Below, piece after piece: positions 1-6,293 of a DNA stretch of 7,280 nt. Made by a program: the position numbers and the translations under genes. Numbering within the stretch: position 1 is the first letter of the stretch; each line of letters starts with the position of its first letter. The DNA lies in NCBI GenBank assembly GCA_964521105.1, contig CAZFPO010000134.1:1-7280 (forward strand). Reading direction: 5' to 3'. The notes under the pieces were generated by a model. It searched no databases. It saw nothing but the letters and a program-made list of their open reading frames with translations, and was not told the DNA's origin. This stretch comes from JAQUGA01 sp964521105 (GTDB lineage Bacteria > Bacteroidota > Bacteroidia > Bacteroidales > WCHB1-69).

Positions 1-20
1 AAACACTAAATTACAACAAA

Positions 21-57
21 AGACGGTATTGGAAAATATTTTATACTTTTATCGTCT
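21..57. promoter_or_regulatory. Inverted repeat upstream of the lipoprotein gene
   Basis: AGACGGTA (21-28) can pair with TATCGTCT (50-57), giving 8 pairs of which one is G-T. The loop holds a perfect palindrome, AAAATATTTT (33-42), and a -7-like TACTTTTA (44-51) that misses only the last base of TAnnTTTG. The repeat ends 15 bases before the start codon at 73. It could be an operator over the lipoprotein promoter or the terminator of a gene left of the window. I see no well-placed -33 TTTG, so neither role is established. Confidence 0.25.
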
Positions 58-72
58 ATTAAATTTTTAAAA

Positions 73-594
73 ATGAAAAATAAATTCCAATATTTTATTT
101 TTATAGCAACGCTAATTTTTCTGCTTTCGTGTAAACGCGAAGAAACAATAGTACGTGAAAAATTGCAAAAATCAATTGAAAGTTATGTTCAAAAAAACAT
201 GCCAAAAGGACAAACCCTCGACAGCATTTCTATTCAAAACATCGACTCATTAACCGAATTTACCTATATCATGTTTTATCAACAATTTTTAGAAAACAGT
301 CTCGAAATGTTGAATATGGAAATGAATTTTGCTCTTACAAACGGTGAAAATCAAAAAGCTTCCGACAAAATGGATCAAATTAGTATGGTTTGGACAAAAT
401 CAGATGAATATTCAGCCTATATCGACCGTCAGAAAGGTGATGATAAAACCCCCTTTAAAATGTATTTTGCCGTAACAAAGGTTTACTATAAATTGCCGAA
501 TAATACCCAAGATATTCAAGATGTTGGGTTTCCAATTGATAAAAACTTTAATGTGGTAGAAATGAATTTTAATAATGGACCAACGATTCCTTAA
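73..594 (+). CDS. Small putative lipoprotein of unknown function
   Basis: I do not recognise this 173-residue protein. What can be seen is a lipoprotein signal peptide: Lys2 and Lys4, a hydrophobic stretch at residues 5-18, and a lipobox LLSC with the lipidated cysteine at residue 20. The next residues are KREE. Lys21 is not the aspartate linked to inner-membrane retention in E. coli, but Bacteroidetes sorting rules differ, so membrane placement is open. The mature part is hydrophilic. It has a likely helical segment (about 24-44), a Met- and Glu-rich stretch (about 66-115), and a C-terminal part rich in Lys, Tyr and Asn (about 127-168) that may form strands. There is no cysteine after the lipid anchor and no recognisable catalytic motif. 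The ATG at 73 follows an A/T-rich leader without a Shine-Dalgarno sequence and puts the signal peptide at the very N-terminus, so the start is convincing. The gene stands alone, with about 800 non-coding bases after it. Confidence 0.75.
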   Translation: MKNKFQYFIFIATLIFLLSCKREETIVREKLQKSIESYVQKNMPKGQTLDSISIQNIDSLTEFTYIMFYQQFLENSLEMLNMEMNFALTNGENQKASDKMDQISMVWTKSDEYSAYIDRQKGDDKTPFKMYFAVTKVYYKLPNNTQDIQDVGFPIDKNFNVVEMNFNNGPTIP

Positions 595-751
595 GTTAAA
601 AATAAAATTCTTTAGCTAAGTAACTAAGTAACTAAGGGGACAATGTTACCCTGATGTCAATTTAAAACTTAGTGAATCTTTGAGCCTTTGAGCCCATCCA
701 CGGCTGTTAAATTTATCCGCCTTGGTGGACTTGGTGGTGGTAGAAAAATTA

Positions 752-830
752 CACAGTGTTACACAGATTGCTAAAGCAATTGCACTGTGCTGCAAAGTGT
801 AAGACTAAGAAACACAGTGAAACTCTGTGT
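752..830. repeat. Cluster of small hairpins made of ACACAG/CTGTGT words
   Basis: CACAGTG (752-758) pairs perfectly with CACTGTG (783-789). Nested between them, ATTGC (767-771) pairs with GCAAT (776-780) across a TAAA loop. A second hairpin follows: ACACAG (812-817) with CTGTGT (825-830) and a 7-base loop. There is no T-run after either, so these do not look like intrinsic terminators. They seem to arise from inverted copies of the local repeat words. Confidence 0.5.
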
Positions 831-1003
831 CTACTCTGTGAAACATAGTGTAACTTTCGTTTCCAAAAAAAACAAGTTTTGCCCCATAAATCAAGTTAAC
901 TAATCAAAGTAGCCACTAATTCACGAATAATATTTTGTGAAACTTTGTGTCTTTGAGTCCAGCCACAGTTGGTGAACTTCATGGCAAAAAAGAATATGTA
1001 GTC

Positions 1004-1071
1004 AATCTTATATGGAACTTATATTTCTTATATGGTTAAAAAATTGGAAACATATAAGGGAATATAAGATT
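1004..1071. repeat. Imperfect inverted repeat with 17 pairs (CTTATATGG words)
   Basis: AATCTTATAT (1004-1013) pairs with ATATAAGATT (1062-1071), and CTTATAT (1018-1024) pairs with ATATAAG (1052-1058). A small internal loop (GGAA against GGA) separates the two stems, and the terminal loop is 27 bases. The left arm is itself a run of related words starting at 1007, 1018 and 1027. The stem is almost all A-T and no T-run follows directly, so a terminator role is not obvious. It lies well downstream of the lipoprotein gene and about 270 bases before the pirin promoter. Confidence 0.55.
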
Positions 1072-1189
1072 TTTGAATTGTTTTACTTTTCAATACTACA
1101 AAATTTGGAGTATATGATTCAACACACTAAAAAGAAAAATTACCACATAGAAACATAGATTTACATAGACACAATAGCATTTATTACAG

Positions 1190-1249
1190 GAATTCTATGT
1201 GCCTATGTGTTTAAAAAATGAATTCCTATGTGCCTATGTGTTTAAAAAA
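1190..1249. repeat. Two direct copies of a 29-30-bp unit
   Basis: Copy 1 is 1190-1218 and copy 2 is 1220-1249. They share an identical 24-base core (1195-1218 and 1226-1249) made of CTATGTGC, CTATGTGT and TTAAAAAA, preceded by GAATTC or GAATTCC. Upstream, 1144-1158 is an inverted version of the core that matches 13 of 15 bases of either copy. Two alternative large hairpins could therefore form with the same left arm. Confidence 0.7.
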
Positions 1250-1317
1250 GAAGAGAAAAGAAAACTTAGTGAACCTTAGTGCCTTAGTGGCTTGGTGGCA
1301 GAAAACATTGAAAATCT

Positions 1318-1349
1318 TTTGATATTTACAAAAAATCACCATATCTTTG
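1318..1349 (+). promoter_or_regulatory. Bacteroidetes-type promoter for the pirin gene
   Basis: A -33 element TTTG (1318-1321) and a -7 element TATCTTTG (1342-1349) are separated by 20 bases. This fits the known Bacteroidetes primary sigma-factor consensus TTTG / TAnnTTTG with a spacer of about 19-21. Transcription would start a few bases after 1349, giving a leader of about 40 bases rich in A and lacking a Shine-Dalgarno sequence. The promoter begins just after the last repeat words of the upstream tract. Confidence 0.75.
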
Positions 1350-1392
1350 GAATTATATTATAAACCGCATTTAAATTAAAAAAATAAATAAC

Positions 1393-2265
1393 ATGAACAA
1401 ACGAAAAGCAACCCAAATTATTAGAGGCAAACAAGCTGTTGACGGCGCAGGAGTTCAATTACGTAGAGTTGTTGGTATCCGAAACACAAAAGATTTTGAT
1501 CCATTTTTAATGCTCGATGGTTTTGATTCAACTGACCCCAACGACTATATAGCAGGCTTTCCTTGGCATCCACATCGTGGAATTGAAACTATAACTTATT
1601 TAGTAGAAGGAAATATGGAGCATGGCGATAGTTTAGGAAACAAGGGGATAATTCGCGATTTAGAGTGTCAATGGATGACAGCAGGCTCGGGGATTATTCA
1701 TCAGGAAATGCCTATTGCCTCGGAAAGAATGTTAGGTTGCCAACTTTGGGTTAATTTACCAGCAAAACATAAAATGACAATTCCAGCCTATGGCGACATA
1801 ACAAAAGAAAAAGTACCTTTAATCGAAGAAGAAAATGCAATTGTAAGAATTATTGCAGGAAATTTTAAAGGTGTAAAAGGAGCTTTTTCTGGAAAATACG
1901 TTGATGTAAAGTATATTGATGTCGATTTATTACCTAATACAAAATGGCAATATTCCGAAACTCCTAACAACGAAACGTTATTTATCTATTTAATTAATGG
2001 AACTCTTTCTGTAAATGAAAATTTTTCGGACTTTGAAAATAAATCGTGTGCGATTTTGTTTACATCAAGCGATATCGATAGTAGCACAAATGATGTTGTT
2101 GAGGTTTGTTCAGGAAATCAGGGTGCAAGATTTGTGTTATTGGCAGCAAAGCCACTCAACGAGCCTATTGCATGGGGTGGTCCTATTGTAATGAACACTA
2201 ACGAAGAGTTGGAAAAGGCTTTTGAGGAATTAAACAACCAAACATTTATTAAACATAAAGTGTAA
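1393..2265 (+). CDS. Pirin family protein (bicupin metal-binding protein)
   Basis: This 290-residue protein belongs to the pirin family, metal-binding bicupins of the cytoplasm. Some bacterial members have quercetin 2,3-dioxygenase activity and others bind partner enzymes; which applies here cannot be read from sequence. The N-terminal cupin is well conserved: FPWHPHRGIETITY (56-69), then EHGDSLGN (76-83), then the family block around 92-106 with AGSGIIHQEM. The four metal ligands known from human pirin (His56, His58, His101, Glu103) correspond to His59, His61, His103 and Glu105, all present with the right spacing. A second, more divergent cupin follows (about 165-265), ending in a typical 'PLNEPIAWGGPIVMNT' segment at 254-269. 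Length is normal for the family. The ATG at 1393 follows an A-rich leader and is the natural start. The gene is monocistronic: strong promoter upstream, converging gene downstream. No signal peptide is present. Confidence 0.95.
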   Translation: MNKRKATQIIRGKQAVDGAGVQLRRVVGIRNTKDFDPFLMLDGFDSTDPNDYIAGFPWHPHRGIETITYLVEGNMEHGDSLGNKGIIRDLECQWMTAGSGIIHQEMPIASERMLGCQLWVNLPAKHKMTIPAYGDITKEKVPLIEEENAIVRIIAGNFKGVKGAFSGKYVDVKYIDVDLLPNTKWQYSETPNNETLFIYLINGTLSVNENFSDFENKSCAILFTSSDIDSSTNDVVEVCSGNQGARFVLLAAKPLNEPIAWGGPIVMNTNEELEKAFEELNNQTFIKHKV

Positions 2266-2377
2266 CAACAAATTGATATAAAATATTGTCGTAGGAATAT
2301 AAGGTAGTTATTACCCGACTATTGTAATTGTAGCACAGTCAGACGATTTCTATTAGGCAAAAGATGGGTATTATTCT

Positions 2378-3115
2378 CTAGTCTTCTATCAATCTGCCAT
2401 GCGAATAGGTTTCAGTTTTCAGGAGTTTACCTTCTGTACTATAGTATTTCCAAACGCCATGTTTTAAATAATCGCCGGTAGCTACCTGACAAATTTTAAA
2501 TCCCTCTTGCCTCTTTTCTCCGGTTTCGTACCACGAAAAATAGGTGTATACTTTTTTCCCTTTTTCAGAAATAGTCATGTTTGAAAAAGGCTTTCCATTG
2601 GGATAATAATATTTCTGATACTCATAATATTCCCCTTTTTTGTCCATCTTTTCAATTACCTGAGGGTTTCCTTTTTCGTCATATTCTTCGTATTCGATGA
2701 TGCTTTGTTTGCGATAAACCACCTTAAAGTGCTTTTGGGAATTTGGAAAATAAGTTTCTAAACTTGCAGATGTACCGTTTGCACTGAGTTGGAAGAATCG
2801 CTCTAATGTACCATTTGGATAGTTGTTTTTATAAACAGATGTTAGTTTTCCGTTAACATAACTCCCTTGATGTTTAATGGTGATTTTATCATCATAAAAG
2901 TCCTTAACCCATCCATTACACGGCACCTTACCACACATTCGCACCGAATCACCCTCCATAAAAGGGTTGTAAATATCGTATTCGATAATTCCTTCGGTCA
3001 TTATTGAATCCACGTCCTTTTCTTTTAACCAATATGAATCATCGTCAAATTGGGCGAGTAAATTTGTACATAAAATTGAATAGAGAAATAATAAAAGCGT
3101 TTTTATAAAAATCAT
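2378..3115 (-). CDS. Exported MORN-variant repeat protein
   Basis: This 245-residue protein starts with a signal peptide: Lys5, a hydrophobic core (6-20), and probable cleavage after Ala21 in 'NLLAQ', a common Bacteroidetes ending. Cys16 is not in a lipobox, so it is probably not a lipoprotein. From about residue 88 it carries degenerate repeats of the bacterial MORN-variant type (aromatic, NG or GK turn, aromatic). Units are near 88-108, 122-134, 142-157, 166-182, 192-206 and 219-242; the last, with HGVWKYYSTEGKLL, is the clearest. Such proteins occur widely in Bacteroidetes and are often called 'antitoxin component YwqK-like', but this gives no function here; a role in the envelope or outside the cell is inference. 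Cys61 and Cys66 (CGKVPC) could form a disulfide. The ATG at 3115 overlaps the pyrF stop codon as ATGA, so the two are probably co-transcribed and translationally coupled. Confidence 0.8.
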   Translation of the reverse strand: MIFIKTLLLFLYSILCTNLLAQFDDDSYWLKEKDVDSIMTEGIIEYDIYNPFMEGDSVRMCGKVPCNGWVKDFYDDKITIKHQGSYVNGKLTSVYKNNYPNGTLERFFQLSANGTSASLETYFPNSQKHFKVVYRKQSIIEYEEYDEKGNPQVIEKMDKKGEYYEYQKYYYPNGKPFSNMTISEKGKKVYTYFSWYETGEKRQEGFKICQVATGDYLKHGVWKYYSTEGKLLKTETYSHGRLIED

Positions 3116-3954
3116 AAATCTGAGAATTTTTTTAATAATTCAGCCATTTCTATTTGCATACTTTTAGCCTCATTAGCAGCAGCTTGTTCAAAATTTTCGT
3201 CATTTGATGCATAAATTATACTACGTGAAGCATTAACAATTAGTCCACAATCGGAATTCATCCCATATTTTGTCACTTCGTTTAACGAACCACCCTGAGC
3301 TCCTACACCTGGAACCAATAAAAAATGATTTGGCACAATCAAACGAACCTCTTTAAGCATCTCCGCTTTTGTTGCACCAATTACATACATCATATTATTT
3401 TCGTTTCCCCATGTTGATGAAACCCTCAATACTTTTTCAAAAACTCTTTCACCTGTTTCAATCCGATCCATTTGAAAGTCAAAAGCTCCTTTGTTTGAAG
3501 TTAATGCAAGTAAAACAACCCATTTTTGGTCAAAACCTAAAAATGGTTTTACCGAATCTTCGCCCATATAAGGAGCAACCGTAACGGCGTCAAAATTTTC
3601 TTCTGGGTTTTCGTTATTAAAAAACGCTTTGGCATAACGTTCGGAAGTGTTTCCAATATCGCCACGTTTTGCATCTGCTATTAAAAAAACTCTTTCCTCT
3701 AACCCACTAATGTATAACGATGTTTTCCTTAACGACTTCATACCTTTTGCACCGAGTGCTTCATAAAAAGCCAGATTGGGCTTATATGCAATGGCATAAG
3801 GCAATGTTGCATCAATAATGCGCTTATTAAACTCAAAAATTGGGTCGTCATAAGTTAATAAAAATTTTGGAATTTTTGAAATATCTATATCCAAACCCAC
3901 ACATAAAAAGGAGCGTTTTCGTTTTATTTCCGAAATTAAATCAGTTCTATTCAT
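3112..3954 (-). CDS. pyrF: Orotidine 5'-phosphate decarboxylase (OMP decarboxylase, subfamily 2)
   Basis: This 280-residue cytoplasmic TIM-barrel enzyme converts orotidine 5'-monophosphate to UMP, the last step of de novo pyrimidine nucleotide synthesis. The subfamily-2 signature is complete. CVGLDIDISKIP (18-29) supplies Asp22 in the first strand. AYKPNLAFYE (56-65) contains Lys58. LIADAKRGDIGNT (91-103) contains the catalytic Asp94, Lys96 and Asp99, which with Lys58 form the K-D-K-D tetrad. VPGVGAQGG (214-222) includes the phosphate-loop Gln220, and NASRSI (241-246) the phosphate-binding Arg244. Length is normal and no key residue is missing. The start at 3954 is right because the N-terminal strand begins at about residue 15. 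It is the first gene of a two-gene minus-strand unit and overlaps the MORN-repeat gene by 4 bases. No other pyrimidine gene is in the window, as is common for scattered pyr genes in Bacteroidetes. Confidence 0.96.
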   Translation of the reverse strand: MNRTDLISEIKRKRSFLCVGLDIDISKIPKFLLTYDDPIFEFNKRIIDATLPYAIAYKPNLAFYEALGAKGMKSLRKTSLYISGLEERVFLIADAKRGDIGNTSERYAKAFFNNENPEENFDAVTVAPYMGEDSVKPFLGFDQKWVVLLALTSNKGAFDFQMDRIETGERVFEKVLRVSSTWGNENNMMYVIGATKAEMLKEVRLIVPNHFLLVPGVGAQGGSLNEVTKYGMNSDCGLIVNASRSIIYASNDENFEQAAANEAKSMQIEMAELLKKFSDL

Positions 3955-3967
3955 AATATTTTTTTTA

Positions 3968-3975
3968 CAAAAATA
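3968..3975 (-). promoter_or_regulatory. Probable -7 element of the pyrF promoter
   Basis: The minus strand reads TATTTTTG here, an exact match to TAnnTTTG, 13 bases before the pyrF start codon. Only A/T-rich sequence, with no TTTG, lies at the expected -33 distance, so this is a half-supported promoter. If real, the transcript leader is only about 10 bases long, which leaves no room for a pyrimidine-responsive attenuator. Confidence 0.45.
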
Positions 3976-4240
3976 CTCAATTTCATTGTAAAAAATATTA
4001 CTTTTTTGCTATACCCTGATTTTTAAACCTTTATATTCATTCTTAAAACAAGTTTTTTAGGCATATCATCCATAACACAATTATACAGCTATCACAATTA
4101 CAAATAAACCATAATTGCAATATTTCATGGAGGTTGAGTGCCATCTTGAAGCTCTGTCAAATTATCAATTTATTGCTCTTAATCGATGCAGTGAACGAAA
4201 TCCAACTACTTGAAATCCCACATTTGCACATTAAACAATC
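3976..4240. other. Unassigned spacer upstream of pyrF
   Basis: I find no gene, RNA or repeat array that I can name in this stretch. The part at 4127-4213 is less A/T-rich and could encode a 28-residue peptide (MEVECHLEAL... to a TGA at 4211-4213). It has no promoter and no family I recognise, so it is not called as a gene. The octamer-word tract begins at its right end: 4221-4240 already contains AAT/CACATT-like words. Confidence 0.4.
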
Positions 4241-4475
4241 AGCACATTAGCAAATTGAACAATTAGCACATTAGCAAATTGAACAATTAGCACATTAGCA
4301 AATTGAACAATTAGCACATNNNNNNNNNNNNNNNNNNNNNNNNNNNNNNNNNNNNNNNNNNNNNNNNNNNNNNNNNNNNNNNNNNNNNNNNNNNNNNNNN
4401 NNNNNNNNNNNNNNNNNNNAGCACATTAGCAAATTGAACAATTAGCACATTAGCAAATTGAACAATTAGCACATT
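4241..4475. repeat. 24-bp tandem repeat array with an assembly gap
   Basis: The unit is AGCACATT + AGCAAATT + GAACAATT, three related 8-base words. Three perfect units lie left of the gap (4241-4264, 4265-4288, 4289-4312) with a partial fourth (4313-4319). Two perfect units follow the gap (4420-4443, 4444-4467) plus a terminal AGCACATT (4468-4475). The identity between units suggests recent expansion or homogenisation. Because both sides of the gap lie inside the array, the true copy number is unknown. It sits between two divergent genes. Confidence 0.95.
4320..4419. other. Assembly gap of exactly 100 N
   Basis: Exactly 100 undetermined bases occur within the 24-bp array. A round 100 is the usual placeholder for a gap of unknown length, so distances across this point are not reliable. 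The cause is almost certainly short reads failing to span identical repeat units. Confidence 0.97.
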
Positions 4476-4707
4476 AATTCATCTTTAAATCTTCAAATCG
4501 AATAATCATAACATTAGCACATTAAACAATTAGCATATTTTCAAATCTTCAAATCAAATAATTAGCACATTAGCACATTGAACAATTAGCATATTAAATC
4601 ATCTTCAAATTGATTCATCTTCAAATCTACAAATTGAATAATTAGCACATTAGCACATTGAACAATTAGCATATTTTCAAATCTTCAAATCGAATAATTT
4701 TCAAATT
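4476..4707. repeat. Mosaic of 8-base words with higher-order repetition
   Basis: Right of the 24-bp array the same kinds of words continue in a mixed order. From 4620 to 4707 the sequence can be cut with no remainder into eleven octamers: TTCAAATC, TACAAATT, GAATAATT, AGCACATT, AGCACATT, GAACAATT, AGCATATT, TTCAAATC, TTCAAATC, GAATAATT, TTCAAATT. A block of the order AGCACATT, AGCACATT, GAACAATT, AGCATATT, then TTCAAATC-type words and GAATAATT recurs about three times (near 4512, 4564 and 4644), so there is a second level of repetition. No coding potential is visible. Both flanking genes run away from it. Confidence 0.85.
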
Positions 4708-4727
4708 CACTCTTTACTATCAAAATT

Positions 4728-4758
4728 TTTGATTGAACTCTTAGAATGACTAATTTTG
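4728..4758 (+). promoter_or_regulatory. Bacteroidetes-type promoter for the MATE gene
   Basis: TTTG (4728-4731) and TAATTTTG (4751-4758) are separated by 19 bases, matching the TTTG / TAnnTTTG consensus. The promoter lies just past the end of the octamer mosaic. The leader to the ATG at 4832 would be about 70 bases, without a Shine-Dalgarno sequence and with no clear riboswitch-like fold. Confidence 0.75.
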
Positions 4759-4831
4759 CAAAATATTTAATACAACTTCGACTCAAAAACTACATGGATT
4801 ATTTATGATTAGTTATTTACTCTAACAGACT

Positions 4832-6214
4832 ATGAACTACTTCAAAAACTATTTTTCGGGATATCATAAGCAAGGTGGTATCAAAGAGCTTTTAATTATT
4901 GCTTTACCTATGGTAATTTCTACCGCCTGCGATGGTGTAATGACTTTTACCGACCGTTTGTTTCTTTCAAAAATTGGCTATGAACAAATGAATGCAGCGT
5001 TGGGTGGAGGAGTTGCAATGCAAGTGTTAATGTTCTTTTTCATTGGTCTTACTGGTTATTCAACTGCATTAGTTGCTCAATATTATGGTGCTAACGAAAA
5101 ACACAATTCGTCCAAAGCAATATTTCAAGCAATAATTATAAGCGTTTTGGCTTATCCAATAATCCTTTTTTTAAAACCATTAGTAATCTATTCATTTTCG
5201 GTATTTGAAACACCTGTATCTCAACTATCTTTTCAAATAGAGTATTTAAACATTCTTGCATGGGGGAGTTTATTTAGCCTATTACGTTTTTCAATGGGTT
5301 GTTATTTTTCGGGAATTGGCAAAACAAAAATTGTCATGATTGCTACTATCGCGGCTATGCTCACCAACGTTTTTTTGGATTATGTGTTAATTTTTGGCAA
5401 GTTAGGTTTTGAGCCAATGGGAATAAAAGGAGCTGCATTTGCAACAATTTCTGGTTCATTAGTTGCCACTTTTATTTTAATTATTTCATACTTTCAACCT
5501 AAAAATATAAAAGAATTCTCGGTTTTAAAATCGTTATGTTACGACAAAGTAATCCTAAAAAAATTAATATATTATGGTTCGCCCGCAGGGATAGAAATGT
5601 TTTTGAATTTTTTGGCTTTTTCAACCATGATATTTATGTTTCAGTCGCAAGGAGATGTGGTTTCAACAGCAACAACCATAATGTTTAATTGGGATTTAGT
5701 ATCATTTATTCCGTTACTTGGTATCGAAATAGCTGTAACCAGTTTGGTTGGAAGATATATGGGAGCTGGTTTGCCCGAAATTGCTCAAAATACAACATTT
5801 TCTGGAATAAAAACAGGAATATTTTATTCCATCTTGATTTTAATTTTATTCATTTTTATCCCCGAGTATTTAGTTAGAGTTTTTAGTCCCGATAATCCAA
5901 GTTTAGTATTCGATCAAGCGGTGCCAATTGCTGTTTCGATGATTAGAATTGCTACTTTATATGTTTTAGCCGAAGCAATTATGGTTGCTATAATTGGAGC
6001 ACTAAGAGGGGCTGGCGACACCTATTTTACAATGATAGCATCTGTTTTATCACATTGGACATTAATTCCCTTACTTTATCTTTCATTTTTTGTTTTAAAA
6101 CTTTCTGCTGTAACCTCTTGGTTTATAATGGTTATTGTTTTTTTGATTTTCTGTCTTGTTTTAATTTTACGCTTTAAGAGTGGTAAATGGAAAAAAATAT
6201 CGGTAATTAATTAA
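4832..6214 (+). CDS. MATE family multidrug/toxin efflux transporter
   Basis: This 460-residue inner-membrane protein is a MATE transporter, a Na+- or H+-coupled exporter of organic cations and drugs. It has about 12 hydrophobic helices in two six-helix halves (two MatE domains, roughly 19-225 and 240-447), the normal length and layout. In the first half, TFTDRLFLSKIG (38-49), VAQYYGANEK (81-90) and NVFLDYVLIFGKLG with GIKGAAFAT (179-205) are typical. Asp41, Asn179 and Asp183 fall where the N-lobe cation-binding residues of PfMATE lie. In the second half, SPAGIEMFLNF (250-260) carries Glu255, equivalent to a Na+-site residue of NorM, and GALRGAGDTYFTM (389-401) is the family loop motif. Substrate and coupling ion cannot be read. 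The start at 4832 leaves a short amphipathic N-terminus before helix 1. It appears monocistronic, with a good promoter upstream and a converging transposase downstream. Confidence 0.93.
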   Translation: MNYFKNYFSGYHKQGGIKELLIIALPMVISTACDGVMTFTDRLFLSKIGYEQMNAALGGGVAMQVLMFFFIGLTGYSTALVAQYYGANEKHNSSKAIFQAIIISVLAYPIILFLKPLVIYSFSVFETPVSQLSFQIEYLNILAWGSLFSLLRFSMGCYFSGIGKTKIVMIATIAAMLTNVFLDYVLIFGKLGFEPMGIKGAAFATISGSLVATFILIISYFQPKNIKEFSVLKSLCYDKVILKKLIYYGSPAGIEMFLNFLAFSTMIFMFQSQGDVVSTATTIMFNWDLVSFIPLLGIEIAVTSLVGRYMGAGLPEIAQNTTFSGIKTGIFYSILILILFIFIPEYLVRVFSPDNPSLVFDQAVPIAVSMIRIATLYVLAEAIMVAIIGALRGAGDTYFTMIASVLSHWTLIPLLYLSFFVLKLSAVTSWFIMVIVFLIFCLVLILRFKSGKWKKISVIN

Positions 6215-6262
6215 AATTAAAATCATTGTTGACCGATTAAATAAAAAAAACATTTATTTTAA

Positions 6263-6293
6263 AAGATTCCTCACTGCGTTACCAATGACAGAA
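6263..6293. repeat. Possible dispersed intergenic repeat at the insertion-sequence edge
   Basis: The sequence GATTCCTCACTGCGTT followed by ACCAATGACAG resembles a short intergenic motif, 'gattcctcactgcgttcggaatgacag', that I recall from many unrelated draft genomes, with a few mismatches. It is notably less A/T-rich than its surroundings and ends immediately before the transposase stop codon. It may be a dispersed repeat used as an insertion target, or simply the end of the insertion sequence. Confidence 0.35.

Larger units (their letters stand above)
595..1317. repeat. Gene-free spacer built of short CT-initial words
   Basis: No credible gene is seen here. The stretch is dominated by short near-tandem words beginning with CT, often 8 bases long. 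Examples are CTAAGTAA twice then CTAAGGGG (616-639), CTTTGAGC twice (678-693), CTTGGTGG-type words (721-737), CTTTGTGT and CTTTGAGT (943-958), CTATGTGC and CTATGTGT (1195-1210, again 1226-1241), and CTTAGTGC, CTTAGTGG, CTTGGTGG (1275-1298). Opposite-strand versions (ACACAG- and ACATAG-type) lie at 751-766, 812-817 and 1144-1168, so foldback structures are possible. The words share roughly the form CT-N-N-GTG. I recall similar low-complexity intergenic tracts in Bacteroidetes drafts but know no agreed name or function. Confidence 0.75.

Noticed and set aside
1788..1970. 60-residue open frame on the minus strand inside the pirin gene
   Set aside because: It lies wholly antisense to a strongly supported pirin gene, has no own promoter and encodes no recognisable protein.
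2288..2319. Possible bidirectional terminator between the pirin and MORN-repeat genes
   Set aside because: GGTAG/TTACC (2303-2315) with an outer GTCG/CGAC can pair, but the stem is short, interrupted and lacks a T-run on either strand.
3369..3584. 71-residue open frame on the plus strand inside pyrF
   Set aside because: It is antisense to pyrF, where all catalytic motifs are intact, so it is a shadow frame.
4127..4213. 28-codon small gene upstream of pyrF
   Set aside because: It has no promoter, no family resemblance and no signal or membrane segment, and its length is within chance.
4241..4475. CRISPR array
   Set aside because: The 24-bp units are directly adjacent with no unique spacers, and no cas gene is present, so this is a plain tandem repeat.
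5689..5877. 62-residue open frame in another frame of the MATE gene
   Set aside because: It overlaps the conserved second half of the transporter and has low-complexity composition.
6239..6259. Terminator after the MATE gene
   Set aside because: AAATAAA (6239-6245) pairs with TTTATTT (6253-6259), but an all-A/T 7-bp stem in such A/T-rich DNA is expected by chance.
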